A DNA stretch of 64,000 bases from Parabacteroides goldsteinii (GTDB lineage Bacteria > Bacteroidota > Bacteroidia > Bacteroidales > Tannerellaceae). The notes beneath the pieces are model-generated. The model searched no databases. It saw nothing but the letters and a program-made list of their open reading frames with translations, and was not told the origin of the DNA. Below are positions 1 to 10,500 of the stretch, piece by piece (the first letter of the stretch is position 1; the number at the start of each line of letters is the position of its first letter). The stretch is taken from contig NZ_JADNBB010000002.1 of assembly GCF_015550595.1 (NCBI RefSeq), forward strand, positions 372,001 to 436,000, read 5' to 3'. The position numbers were made by a program, and so were the translations under genes.

Positions 1-53
1 TCCGAATTATTACTACTTTTGACAGACGATTCAAAAAGAATAAAAAAAGAGTT

Positions 54-515
54 ATGAGTGCAAATAATGCAAAGATTCAGTCTGTCCTGGAGACAACCTT
101 TACTTCCGCTATCGGAAAACTGACTGCCGATGATTCCAATAGCTATCACAGTGATTTATATGTCCAGGCTGACCCTGAAAGCGGGGAGCTGCAAATCTAT
201 GACGAAGAGGAACGGTTGCTGGACAAGACGATCGTATTCGACTGGGTAGGCTGTCCCTGTGAAGAAGACAAATTCAACAAGCAGGTAGCCAACACCGTGA
301 AATCAGTGCTGACTCTTTTAGTTGCGAAAAATATATTTGACAGTCCTCACATCATGAAACCTTTCTCTGTTAGCCTGACAGATGAGGATTTCGTTGTAAT
401 AGAGGAACTTCTCTTCCTCGACGATGAAGTTTTACGTGCCGACGATCCGCTGTTGAAAGATTTAGATGCAGAATTAGATGATTTTTTAGCCAAACTTCTT
501 TCAGATGTCGAATAG
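54..515 (+). CDS. Small acidic hypothetical protein
   Basis: A 153-residue protein with no signal peptide or membrane segment, so probably cytoplasmic. It is strongly acidic, most of all in the C-terminal 40 residues, which are a run of Asp/Glu/Leu helices. A Cys-Pro-Cys motif lies near residue 68. I do not recognise a characterised family and assign no function. It sits just upstream of a tRNA gene on the same strand. The length, uninterrupted frame and lack of any better overlapping frame support a real gene. Confidence 0.75.
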   Translation: MSANNAKIQSVLETTFTSAIGKLTADDSNSYHSDLYVQADPESGELQIYDEEERLLDKTIVFDWVGCPCEEDKFNKQVANTVKSVLTLLVAKNIFDSPHIMKPFSVSLTDEDFVVIEELLFLDDEVLRADDPLLKDLDAELDDFLAKLLSDVE

Positions 516-571
516 AGTTTTTACATTTGTGCCCGAATTGAAAAACAAGTAACAAGTAAATATATAATGTT

Positions 572-644
<73 letters not shown>

Positions 645-654
645 CACAAAATCA

Positions 655-688
655 AGCAGTTATCTTTTTAGATAACTGCTTTTTTTAT
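655..688 (+). terminator. Rho-independent terminator after tRNA-Thr
   Basis: A perfect 10-bp stem AGCAGTTATC/GATAACTGCT with a 6-nt loop, followed by a run of seven T. It ends the tRNA transcript and insulates it from the regulatory region of the downstream susC gene. Confidence 0.9.
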
Positions 689-870
689 GTTTTTTTCTAT
701 GGTTTTCATGAGTCATGTAAACAGGGATGTAATCTCGACGATATTGTTGGTTATGCTTGTACTTTATAATTAGGTTAAAAATTAGGGAGATTATTAAACG
801 CCTTTTCTTTATTAATTTCGCAAAACAGAGACATTCGATATTTCAAAGGATAGAAAAAAAACAAATACCA

Positions 871-1106
871 TAGTTCTGGTAGAACTATTTTTGTTTTCGG
901 TGCAAAAATACATATTATTTTTAAATAACCAATATTTTAACAGTTTAAATATTTAATTATTTTAAATAGCTTGATGAGTATAATTAATATTTGACAAAAC
1001 AATTCGGCTAATTAAATTAAATCTTCCTGTTCTATATTTTATATAAATGAATTGTATTGTAATTGTTTATAGGTTGAAGATTAAGGGATAAGTTCTACCA
1101 GAACTA
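871..1106. repeat. 16-bp inverted repeat bracketing a candidate invertible promoter
   Basis: TAGTTCTGGTAGAACT at 871-886 recurs as its exact reverse complement at 1091-1106. Each copy is itself a near-dyad (AGTTCT-N3-AGAACT), and the asymmetric 3-nt centre is also inverted, so the two copies are true inverted repeats of each other. They enclose 204 bp of AT-rich non-coding DNA upstream of a susC gene. Short inverted repeats around a promoter upstream of susC/susD or capsule operons are the known form of phase-variable invertible promoters in Bacteroidales. That this one inverts is inference; no recombinase gene lies in the window, so it would have to act in trans. Confidence 0.55.
903..932 (-). 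promoter_or_regulatory. Leftward promoter-like sequence inside the inverted repeats
   Basis: On the minus strand the sequence reads TTG-N19-TATTTTTG, an exact match to the -7 element TAnnTTTG with a partial -33 element at the spacing seen at the ilv promoter in this window. It faces away from susC. Inversion between the flanking repeats would move the -7 element to about 1067-1074 facing susC, with transcription starting near 1080. Caveats: a + strand TAnnTTTG lies at 886-893 without a -33 element, and a weak + strand TTTG-N19-TAAATTAA lies at 990-1020. Confidence 0.45.
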
Positions 1107-1212
1107 ATATAAAAACAAACATAAATATAATCTGTGTCAATACACTAAATCTTTTGATTAACATAAGTTATTCCTTATAGTTAACCTAGTTTTAATAATT
1201 AAAAGTAATGCT

Positions 1213-4200
1213 ATGCTAAAAAAAATGCAAACCGTTGGTGTTTTGCTGCTTTCGTTAGCCTTTTCTTATGGGGGACAGCTTCATGCTCTGGAAGTGAATG
1301 CAGCAACAACTATTACTCAACAAACAGACAAACTTACAGGGACTATTGAAGATGAGTTCGGACCTGTTACAGGTGCTTCTGTTGTCGTAAAGGGGACGAC
1401 AAATGGAACTGTTACGGACATGAATGGAAACTTTGAATTGTCTCATGTTAAAAAAGGAGACTTGATCCAAATCTCTTTTATCGGTTATATTACCCAGGAG
1501 GTAAAATACACAGGACAAAGCCCTATTAAAGTTGTACTTAAGGAAGATACACAAACACTTGATGAAGTGGTTGTTGTCGGTTTCGGTACACAGAAAAAGG
1601 TGAATTTAACTGGTTCGGTTAGTATGGTGGATGTAGAAGTGCTTGAATCTCGTCCGGTTCAGAATGTATCTCAAGCTTTGCAAGGTGTTGTTCCCGGTTT
1701 GAACTTTTCAGTAAATTCAGGTGGTGGTACGCTTGATAATGAAATGAGTTTCAATATTCGTGGTGCCGGTACTATTGGCGATGGTTCCGGTTCGAAACCA
1801 TTAGTATTGATTGATGGTATTGAAGGCAATATGAACACTGTCAATCCGAATGATATTGAATCGGTTTCTGTTTTGAAAGATGCTGCAGCTTCTTCTATTT
1901 ATGGTTCGCGTGCGTCGTTCGGTGTAATTTTAATTAAGACGAAAGGTGGAAAAGCTGGTAAAACCAGCGTAAGTTATTCTGGTAATCTTCGTTTCACAGA
2001 TGCTTTACAGATACCGGAAATGATGGATTCTTATCAGTTCGCACAATATTTTAATGCAGCAGCAGCCAATGCTGGTCAGAGTCCGGTATTTAGTGCTGAT
2101 GTCATGCAGCGTATTCAGGATTATCAGGCTGGTAAAATAAAAACTGTTTCTACTCCCAATTCTCAAAATAAGTGGGAAATGTATACAGGTGCTAATGCTA
2201 ATACAGATTGGTTTGCTGAAGTATATCGTAACTGGGCGCCTTCACACGAACATAATTTGAGCGTAAGTGGCGGTACGGAAAAATTGACTTACCGTGTCAG
2301 TGGTAGTTTTCTGGATCAGAATGGTTTGATACGTCATGGATCGGATAATTTCCAGCGATATACATTGGATGCTAAAATATCAGCTCAATTGGCAAAATGG
2401 GTTACTTTAAATTATACAAGTAAATGGACACGTGAAGATTATGATCGTCCGACTTATATGACGGGATTGTTTTTCCATAATATTGCCCGTCGCTGGCCGA
2501 CCTGTCCGGTGTATGATGACAATGGACATTTGACTGAAGGTATGGAGTTGACCCAGATGGAAGAAGGGGGTGTACAGACACAGCAAAAGAATTATTACAC
2601 TCAACAAATGGGTTTAAGGTTCGAACCGATCAAAGATTGGACAATCAATATTGACGGGAATATGCGTACGCATACCAACAATCAGCACTGGGCTGTGTTG
2701 CCTGTTTATGCATACGATGCCAATAACCAACCTTATGCCATAAGCTGGGATGGCGGAGCTTCTTATTCACCGGGAGCGAGTCGCATTTCGGAAAGCAGAT
2801 ATACAGAAGATTATTTTACAACAAATATTTATACGGATTACCAGAAAACAATCAATAACCATTTCTTCAAAGTGATGGTCGGATTTAATGCCGAATTGAC
2901 GAGAACTGATAATCTTTATGGACAAGGTGATAAAATCATCTCTTCGGAAGTACCTACGATAAATCAAACTACATCTGAACAAAAAGTGGGTGGCGGTAAG
3001 GCTGAAAATTCAGTTGCCGGTTTCTTCGGACGTATCAACTACAACTACAAAGATCGTTACATGGTTGAGCTAAACGGACGTTATGACGGATCTTCCCGTT
3101 TTATAGGTGATCAGCGTTGGGGATTCTTCCCATCTGTATCAGCCGGATGGAACATTGCCCGTGAAGAATTCTTTGGTGATCTGTCTGATATTTTCAGTAC
3201 ATTAAAAGTGAGAGGTTCTTGGGGACAGTTGGGTAATACGGATACAAATGATGCTTGGTATCCATTCTACCAAACTATGCCGGTCGGAACAGCTAGTGGC
3301 CGTTGGTTAGTAAATGGTTTGAAACCGAATGTAGCCGGATTACCATCTATCGTAAGTTCTTTGAAGACTTGGGAAACAGTAGAAACCTGGGACGTCGGTT
3401 TGGATTGGGCTTTACTGAATAACCGTTTAACCGGATCATTTGACTACTTTACACGTTATACGTATGACATGATCGGACCGGCTCCTGAACTACCAAGTGT
3501 TTTAGGGACAACTCCTCCGAAAATCAATAACTCTGATATGAAATCATACGGTTTTGAATTGGAACTGTCATGGAGAGACCGTATCGGTGAAGTTAGTTAT
3601 GGGGCTAAATTTGTATTGTCAGATGCAAGACAAAAAATCACCAGATACCCGAATGACTCAAGGTCATTGGATATTGCTCATTACAGCGGTAAAATGTTGA
3701 ATGAAATCTGGGGGTATACTACTGTGGGTATTGCTCAGACTCAGGAACAGATGGATGCTCATTTAGCTAACAATAAACCGAGTTGGGGATCAAGCTGGAG
3801 CCCCGGTGATGTAATGTATAAGGATTTAAATGGTGATGGTGTTGTTAACACAGGTGCCAATACGGTAGATAATCCGGGCGACCGTTCGGTAATTGGTAAT
3901 AGTACTCCGCGTTACAATTTCGGTTTGACTCTTGATGCTGCTTGGAAAGGTTTTGACTTCTCTGTATTCTTCCAAGGTATCGGTAAACGTGACTATTGGT
4001 TGGATGGTCCGTATTTCTGGGGGGCAAACGGTGGTATGTGGCAATCTGCCGGTTTCAAAGAACACTGGGATTTCTGGCGTGGTGAAAATGATCCGTTGGG
4101 TGCTAATTTGAATGCTTATTATCCGCGTGCCAGCTTCGATGGAAGCAAGAACCAACAACGTCAAAGTGGATACTTGCAGAATGCAGCTTATATCCGTATG

Positions 4201-4413
4201 AAAAACATACAGTTAGGTTATACATTGCCTCAACAGTGGACTTCTAAGGCTGGTATGTCTTCTGTCAGATTGTATATTTCGGGTGATAACTTGCTGACTA
4301 TTTCTGATATTACCGGAGTATTTGACCCTGAAACATTAGGTGGAGATTGGGGAGACGGAAAATTGTATCCACTGTGTAAAACGATTTCTGTAGGTTTGAA
4401 TGTTAATTTCTAA
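1213..4413 (+). CDS. SusC/RagA-family TonB-dependent outer-membrane receptor
   Basis: A 1066-residue outer-membrane transporter that, with its SusD partner, imports a glycan or other large nutrient using TonB energy. Visible parts: signal peptide 1-25; carboxypeptidase-regulatory-like beta-sandwich about 42-110 (KGTTNGTVTDMNGNF); TonB-box-like DEVVVVGFGT at 118-127; plug about 130-245 with DAAASSIYGSRA; then a beta barrel ending in an aromatic-rich strand with terminal Phe. It lacks the N-terminal STN signalling domain of the SusC at 45908, which fits control by the nearby hybrid sensor rather than an ECF/FecR pair. SusD starts 3 nt after the stop. Substrate cannot be read from the sequence. 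Confidence 0.95.
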   Translation: MLKKMQTVGVLLLSLAFSYGGQLHALEVNAATTITQQTDKLTGTIEDEFGPVTGASVVVKGTTNGTVTDMNGNFELSHVKKGDLIQISFIGYITQEVKYTGQSPIKVVLKEDTQTLDEVVVVGFGTQKKVNLTGSVSMVDVEVLESRPVQNVSQALQGVVPGLNFSVNSGGGTLDNEMSFNIRGAGTIGDGSGSKPLVLIDGIEGNMNTVNPNDIESVSVLKDAAASSIYGSRASFGVILIKTKGGKAGKTSVSYSGNLRFTDALQIPEMMDSYQFAQYFNAAAANAGQSPVFSADVMQRIQDYQAGKIKTVSTPNSQNKWEMYTGANANTDWFAEVYRNWAPSHEHNLSVSGGTEKLTYRVSGSFLDQNGLIRHGSDNFQRYTLDAKISAQLAKWVTLNYTSKWTREDYDRPTYMTGLFFHNIARRWPTCPVYDDNGHLTEGMELTQMEEGGVQTQQKNYYTQQMGLRFEPIKDWTINIDGNMRTHTNNQHWAVLPVYAYDANNQPYAISWDGGASYSPGASRISESRYTEDYFTTNIYTDYQKTINNHFFKVMVGFNAELTRTDNLYGQGDKIISSEVPTINQTTSEQKVGGGKAENSVAGFFGRINYNYKDRYMVELNGRYDGSSRFIGDQRWGFFPSVSAGWNIAREEFFGDLSDIFSTLKVRGSWGQLGNTDTNDAWYPFYQTMPVGTASGRWLVNGLKPNVAGLPSIVSSLKTWETVETWDVGLDWALLNNRLTGSFDYFTRYTYDMIGPAPELPSVLGTTPPKINNSDMKSYGFELELSWRDRIGEVSYGAKFVLSDARQKITRYPNDSRSLDIAHYSGKMLNEIWGYTTVGIAQTQEQMDAHLANNKPSWGSSWSPGDVMYKDLNGDGVVNTGANTVDNPGDRSVIGNSTPRYNFGLTLDAAWKGFDFSVFFQGIGKRDYWLDGPYFWGANGGMWQSAGFKEHWDFWRGENDPLGANLNAYYPRASFDGSKNQQRQSGYLQNAAYIRMKNIQLGYTLPQQWTSKAGMSSVRLYISGDNLLTISDITGVFDPETLGGDWGDGKLYPLCKTISVGLNVNF

Positions 4414-4416
4414 ATA

Positions 4417-6450
4417 ATGAGGATTATGAAACTGAATTTAAAAAAAATATATATATTTCCCATAGCAGCAGCTTTCGGGTTATTGACATCGTCATGTAAC
4501 GATTTCCTGGATAGGGAACCGGTTTCTAGCATTACGCCTGCACAATATTTTAATTCTGCTGAAGAATTGGGAGCTTATGCTATCAATTATTATACCTCTC
4601 TTATTGCAACAAATGATGCTGCGTATAATGCCGGGCCTTTAAATGTTGACGGTAGTACAGACAATATGGTAGTAGGCGAAGCCAATACAGGCTATTTTGC
4701 TGCAGATCGCTGGTTGGTACCTTCTTCAGGAGGTCCCGATTTCAGTCTGATTCGTGCCATGAACTACTTCCTGGAACAAGTATTGCCAAAGAAAGAAGCC
4801 GGTACTATATCCGGTGCACCGGAAGATATCAACCATTATATCGGTGAAATTTATTTTCTGCGTGCTACCGCCTACTTCGACCGTTTGTGCAGTTACGGAG
4901 ACTTTCCGATCATAACAACGGTACCGGAAGATAAAAACGAAGAGTTAGTGGAACTTAGTAAACGTGCCCCTCGTAATGAGGTCGCTCGTTTTATCCTGGA
5001 AGATTTGGATAAAGCCATTTCTATGTTGAAACCGGGTACGGCATTCAACAAAGTACGCATCGGAAAAGAAATGGCACTTTTGGTGAAATCGAGAGTAGCT
5101 TTGTACGAAGCGACATTTGAAAAATATCACAAAGGTACGCCACGTGTACCGGGTGAAGCCGGATGGCCGGGAGCAGACAAAGCTTACAATGCGGGTAAGA
5201 CATTCAATATTGATGGAGAAATAGATTTCTTTCTGACTGAAGCAATGAGTGCAGCGAAAGAAGTGGCAGACAATCATAGCCTGGTACAAAATACAAAAGT
5301 ATTGAATCCGGCAATCAACCAGATTTATGGATGGAATCCTTACTTCGAAATGTTTTCAATGCCTGATCCAAGTTCTTTAGACGAAGTGTTAATGTGGCGT
5401 CAGTTTGATTCAGACTTAAGTATAACACACGGTTTCATGGCCTATATCATGGAAGGTGGTAATAATGGTATGACAAAAAGTTATGTAGACGCATTCTTGA
5501 TGGAAAACGGTTTACCGATCTATGCTGCCAATTCCGGATATAAGGGTGACGTAACGATCGACCAGCAAAAAGAAGGACGTGACGGACGTTTGCAATTGTT
5601 CTTGTTTGGCGAATCAACGGTTTTAGTCAATGAAGATTCTTTAGAGCTTTTTGAAGCACCGACGGTTGTAGGTTTGACCGAACATCGTGACCGTACCGGT
5701 TTCCGCCAGCGTAAACACTATTGTTATGATTTCTCGCAAATCCGTAATGGTGTACGTGGAACGAATGGTATTGTAGTAGCCCGTTCTGCAGAAGCTTATT
5801 TAAACTATCTGGAGGCTTCTTATTTGAAAAACGGATCAATCGATGCGACGGCAGCCTCTTATTGGAGACAGTTGCGCGAACGTGCCGGTATAGATCCGGA
5901 TTTTAGTAAGACTATCGCTGCTACCGATCTTTCAAAAGAACCGGACTGGGCAGTTTACTCCGGTTCCGAAAAAGTAGATGCGACTATGTATAACATTCGC
6001 CGTGAACGTCGTTGTGAATTTATCGGCGAAGGAAGAAGGTGGAGCGACTTGATCCGTTGGAGAGCATTCGATGCCTTATTCCCTGAAAATATGGGTAAAT
6101 ACATTCCCGAAGGTGTGAATTTCTGGACGCAAATGTATAAGGATGAAGCTTATTTGAAAGTAGATGAGAAAGGCAACTTGACTAACGAATCCGCCTTGAT
6201 CGAACAGGCTGAAGGTAAAGGTGATGCCAACATCTCAAACCGGAACGACAGCAAATATATTCGCCCATACCGCGTAATCAAAGAGAATAATGAAGTTTGG
6301 GACGGATACCAGTGGAGAAAAGCTTATTACCTATCGCCATATTCTGTTCTTGAACTGACATTGGCTTCTCCTGATTCAAAATTGGAAACTTCTAATTTGT
6401 ATCAGAATCCTTACTGGCCGACAACAGCAAGCTCACCGGCTTTGGAATAA
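4417..6450 (+). CDS. SusD/RagB-family surface glycan-binding lipoprotein
   Basis: A 677-residue surface lipoprotein that caps the SusC channel and binds substrate. The signal peptide ends in LLTSSC with the lipidated Cys at 27, followed by Asn-Asp. The TPR-like helical SusD core includes FLRATAYFDRL near 150 and the C-terminal RRERRCEFIGEGRRWSDLIRW typical of the family. It is longer than the usual 500-600 residues. Met at 4426 (residue 4) is an equally good start. It is translationally close to susC (3-nt gap) and closed by a strong terminator. Confidence 0.95.
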   Translation: MRIMKLNLKKIYIFPIAAAFGLLTSSCNDFLDREPVSSITPAQYFNSAEELGAYAINYYTSLIATNDAAYNAGPLNVDGSTDNMVVGEANTGYFAADRWLVPSSGGPDFSLIRAMNYFLEQVLPKKEAGTISGAPEDINHYIGEIYFLRATAYFDRLCSYGDFPIITTVPEDKNEELVELSKRAPRNEVARFILEDLDKAISMLKPGTAFNKVRIGKEMALLVKSRVALYEATFEKYHKGTPRVPGEAGWPGADKAYNAGKTFNIDGEIDFFLTEAMSAAKEVADNHSLVQNTKVLNPAINQIYGWNPYFEMFSMPDPSSLDEVLMWRQFDSDLSITHGFMAYIMEGGNNGMTKSYVDAFLMENGLPIYAANSGYKGDVTIDQQKEGRDGRLQLFLFGESTVLVNEDSLELFEAPTVVGLTEHRDRTGFRQRKHYCYDFSQIRNGVRGTNGIVVARSAEAYLNYLEASYLKNGSIDATAASYWRQLRERAGIDPDFSKTIAATDLSKEPDWAVYSGSEKVDATMYNIRRERRCEFIGEGRRWSDLIRWRAFDALFPENMGKYIPEGVNFWTQMYKDEAYLKVDEKGNLTNESALIEQAEGKGDANISNRNDSKYIRPYRVIKENNEVWDGYQWRKAYYLSPYSVLELTLASPDSKLETSNLYQNPYWPTTASSPALE

Positions 6451-6485
6451 TAGTACATTCAACATAATTTAAATAAACCTTAATT

Positions 6486-6527
6486 ACCCTGCAAGTATTC
6501 GAGAGAACTCTTGCAGGGTTTTCTTTA
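6486..6527 (+). terminator. Terminator after susCD
   Basis: Perfect 10-bp stem ACCCTGCAAG/CTTGCAGGGT with a 14-nt loop, then TTTCTTT. It ends the susCD transcript and abuts the stop codon of the convergent GH20 remnant. Confidence 0.85.
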
Positions 6528-7358
6528 TGGAAGATCCGACCAACTTTTTTCTGCAATGGATGCCAGACATTGGAATAATATTTTTTTGTTGTCTTTGGAG
6601 TGTTGGATATTTGATTCCCGGATAATATCTTCCACTTGAAACGGTAGATTGGAGGTAACCCCTTTAGTTGGAATTGTTCCGCTTGAAATTGTGACCTTTT
6701 TGGTTTGAGCATATAAGATCATGTTGTCCGTAGTTTTTTGTCCTGCAGTTGGAATTACATCATAAAGCTCCTGTATGAAATGCAGCCTGTTTATTTTTAA
6801 CATGGCCATACAATCAATGAGTTCTTTGAGATTATCTTTGGGGATAAGATTAAATGGTGTATACAAAACTACAACCCGATCTTTATGTCGGGGACCGTCT
6901 AATATGGTCATCCCAGGCACACTCCATCGAATATTTTTTACCGGCGTAGGACTGTTAATGGCTGAAGGAAGTAAAAAATGCAACGTTTGCATGGCATAAA
7001 AGAAACCCTTTTGTCCGGATGCTTTTACCAAAATACAAGACGGACCTATATTCAGTTTGTAGTGCTCAGACTCTAACTCTTTATCTGTATGGAATATGAT
7101 ATCTGCTTTTTTGTTTTGAATAGTCACTTTAGGAGTAAATCCGGCAGCAAGATTGAATAGACTGGTAAATTCTTGCGCTATTGCTGCCTGTTTTTCGTTT
7201 TCTACACTGATGAGAGTCGATTCATCGAATATGAAATCACCCTTGTCTGATACACTTTGTTGAGGAAAAGGAATAATTTCCGGCTTTTCATTGGGTAGGA
7301 TATATTTGATTAATACCGCAACCACAAGGATAAAAAATACACCAATTCTGCGAAACAT
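6525..7358 (-). CDS. GH20 beta-N-acetylhexosaminidase remnant with deleted catalytic barrel
   Basis: A 277-residue protein with an N-terminal membrane anchor (about 5-22) and a recognisable GH20 N-terminal domain about 28-150 (IIPFPQQ start; GFFYAMQTLHFLLP). The barrel begins (PGMTILDGPRHKD, then LKELIDCMAMLKINRLHF) but breaks off after the second strand and jumps to a segment like the family's end (LASIAEKSWSD). A normal enzyme has over 500 residues, so the Asp-Glu catalytic pair is absent and hydrolysis is not expected. The frame is open and a promoter-like element precedes it, so a shortened protein may still be made. It suggests the neighbouring Sus locus once handled GlcNAc/GalNAc-containing glycans. 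Confidence 0.7.
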   Translation of the reverse strand: MFRRIGVFFILVVAVLIKYILPNEKPEIIPFPQQSVSDKGDFIFDESTLISVENEKQAAIAQEFTSLFNLAAGFTPKVTIQNKKADIIFHTDKELESEHYKLNIGPSCILVKASGQKGFFYAMQTLHFLLPSAINSPTPVKNIRWSVPGMTILDGPRHKDRVVVLYTPFNLIPKDNLKELIDCMAMLKINRLHFIQELYDVIPTAGQKTTDNMILYAQTKKVTISSGTIPTKGVTSNLPFQVEDIIRESNIQHSKDNKKILFQCLASIAEKSWSDLP

Positions 7359-7405
7359 TGATAAATAACCTTTAATAAAACACTTTGTTTAATTTTTACA
7401 TGTCG

Positions 7406-7434
7406 CAAATCTATATTTTCAGAATATTTCTCAA
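7406..7434 (-). promoter_or_regulatory. Promoter for the GH20 remnant
   Basis: Minus strand TTG-N18-TAGATTTG: exact TAnnTTTG -7 element with a partial -33 element, 48 nt upstream of the start codon. The surrounding TGTCGCAAATCTAT also occurs upstream of the ECF sigma gene at about 12385. Confidence 0.5.
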
Positions 7435-7486
7435 TGTTCGATATCATTCAGAAAAACTCAGAAATCGTTTTTTGTCTTCTGCAAGG

Positions 7487-7515
7487 CTTGCTTTTCGGAT
7501 GATTTTGTATTTTTG
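7487..7515 (+). promoter_or_regulatory. Promoter for the hybrid sensor gene
   Basis: CTTG-N17-TATTTTTG: exact -7 element TAnnTTTG ending 18 nt before the ATG at 7534. The -33 match is partial and the spacer slightly short. Confidence 0.5.
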
Positions 7516-7533
7516 CCGGACAAAGGGTGAAAT

Positions 7534-10500
7534 ATGATTATGCAAGTATTCAAAAATTATTTACAATTATATTTATTCTTGTTTTTTGTATTCTTAACAG
7601 GGAAGCTTTGTGCAGCCCCCAGGTATTATTTTAAACAGATTTCATTAGAAAACGGCCTGTCGCAATCCTCCGTAAAATGTGTATTGGTAGATGACAGGGG
7701 TGTTATGTGGATCGGGACCCGGTTTGGTTTGAACCGTTTCGACAGGGAAAAGATCACAGTCTATCAGGAAGAGAAAGGTAACCCATATTCTCTTCCTTAT
7801 AATGATGTCGTTTTTTTAGAACAAGATGCCAATAAAAATATCTGGGTAGGGACCAGTCGTGGGGTGGCGCGTTTTGATCGTGATGCCCGGAAATTTCTAC
7901 ATCAGGAAATAGACGGACAGCCGGTGGTGGCATCTTGTAGCCTTCTTCTACCGGAAGGAATCTATTTTTTAGGAAAGAAAGGTATTTTTTATTATTCCTA
8001 TGAGGAAAAGGAAATTGTTCGGTGCGAATTAAAGGTTCCCTTTGTATCTTCTCCTAATTATGCTTATTTGTATAACGAAAAAGAAAGAAAGGTCATACTC
8101 TCTTTTCGGGGAAACGGTCTTTGGTGGTATTATCCGGACACAGGCGATATGGAGCGGATATCATTTGTTCCTGAGGGGAATATATCTTCGTTGTATGTAG
8201 ATTCGCTCAAGCATATTTGGGTGGCAGTCTATAATAAAGGAGTTTTTTGTTATGATGACGAGGGGCGATTGATAGAACATCTGGAAGCTCCGGATAGGTT
8301 GAGTCATAATGTCGTGCAGGATATGCGGGAAAAGGACGGTGAACTTTGGATGGCAACCGATGGGGGAGGTATTAATATTTACAATTATAAGGATAAGTCG
8401 GTAAAAGGAATCATGCACCTCTCCGGCGACCGGCATTCCCTTCCGGTAAACTCTTTTGCCTGCCTGTATATTGACGAAGAAGATAATGTGTGGGCAGGTA
8501 GTATCCGGGGTGGGCTGATAGGAATCAAGCCTGTTTTTATGACCACCTATCGGGATGCGCCTCCCGGAGCTTCATACGGACTCAGTTTTGAGTCGGTCAC
8601 TTCTATGTATGAGGATCGGGATGGAAAAATTTGGATGGGAACGGATGGGGGAGGCCTCAATCGATTTAATCCGAAAACAGAAACATTTTTGGAATATCAG
8701 CAGACATCGGGAATGAAAATTGTTTCTATCATGCCTTATAATGATTCGGATTTGCTATTATCATCATTTGGTGACGGACTTTATCGTTTTAATAAGCTTA
8801 CAGGTGAATGCCATGAGTTCCGGCTCAATTGGGAGAATGTTCAAAAAGACTTGTTTACACGTGGAAATGCGGTTCGGCTGTATGCTATAGACGAATATCG
8901 TTTCTGCCTTTTATCTGATAACTATCTGTATGTGTACGACGCGCGTAAACAGCAATTCGAGGCTTTACCTGAAGGGGCACTTCCAAATTTAGTAGCTCCT
9001 CGTTTTGTGTCGGGCGATTCATGTTATGTGAGTTCTTCCACAGCTTTGTATATGTTTGATATTCTGCATAAACAACTTCATCCGATATTTGTCGCAGGGA
9101 AAGATATCGGAACAATCACTTCTGTTAAACAAGGCAAGGATAAACGTTTTTGGTTGGGAACCTCTTCCGGATTGTATGTATATGACTCTACTCTGCAAAA
9201 ATTGGACACGGTCGATACGAAGCTATTTATTGGAGTTATGTCTCTTGCTTTCGATGATAGCGATCGCCTTTGGATAAGTACCAACGATGGATTATATGCA
9301 TGTGTTCCTCATGAGAAACGTGTAGTCGTTTTCGGAGAATCTGATGGGGTTTTTACACGTGAGTTTTTACCTCAGCCGGCTTTAAAAGTTACTTCCGGTG
9401 ATATTTATATTTCGGGCGTGGAAGGCGTTGTAAGGATACGCCCCAACCAGGAATTTCAAAAGGAAGAAGATTTTTCCGTCAGCCTGATAAATCTGGCCCT
9501 GGATGGTTCTCCTATTCATCCCGACGGAATATTCGGAGAGCAGGCTATCTCCATTCCTTGGGATTATTCAACTTTGGGGCTAAGTGTCATCGTCAAAGAA
9601 AAGGATTTGATGCGAAAAAAACTATTCCGTTTTTATATCAAAGGAGACCGGGAGGATTTGCTGGAGACGTCCAGCCATGCATATTCATTGCCCTCCCTGG
9701 TTCCCGGCAATTACGAGTTGTGGGTTTCATACAGTAAAAGGAACGGAGACTGGAGTAAGCCTTTGAAATTGTTGACTGTTAATGTAATACCGCCTTTATG
9801 GCTGCGTGTGTGGTTCCAGATATTAGTGATTTTTATAGTTTTGGGAGTCGTGGGATGTGGAGCTTGGTTGGTCATGAAGCGTAAGGAACGCGAGCTCGTT
9901 TTGACAATGAAAGAACATGAACGTAAATTTTACGAAGAAAAAGTTCGTTTCATGGTTAATATCAGTCATGAACTGCGTACGCCTTTGACTTTGATTTATG
10001 CACCCCTCAAACGGCTGTTGAAATCCGGTAAAGTGACAGACAAAGAGGTCTCCCGTCAACTGGACGGCATGTTGTTGCAAACCAGCCGGATGCGTGAAAT
10101 CGTAGATATGGTACTCGATGCTCAGAAATCGGACACGAATGGTAATGTCATGGATATCCGTTTTTACGATCTCAATGACTGGCTAAGGGCTGTAACAGAT
10201 GATTTTACTCCCGAATTTAAAGCCCGTGGAATTTGCTTGGAATTTAAGTTGGATGCAACGATAGAAAAAGTCCCCTTCGATGCAGCCAAATGTCGTGTCG
10301 TTTTGTCCAATTTGTTGATAAATGCGATGAAGTTTAGTGATTCGAATACCTTGTTGGCTATCACTACGGAGCGTGTGGAAAAAAATATACGTATTTCTCT
10401 TGCCGATCAAGGTATCGGATTGGCTCATGTTGATATGGACCGTCTTTTTTCTCATTTCTATCAGGGCGACCACAATCGTAAAGGCAGTGGGATAGGGCTG

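Noticed and set aside
886-910. Terminator formed by TATTTTTG and CAAAAATA
   Set aside because: The stem is entirely A/T except one pair and has no T-run; both arms are better read as -7 elements.
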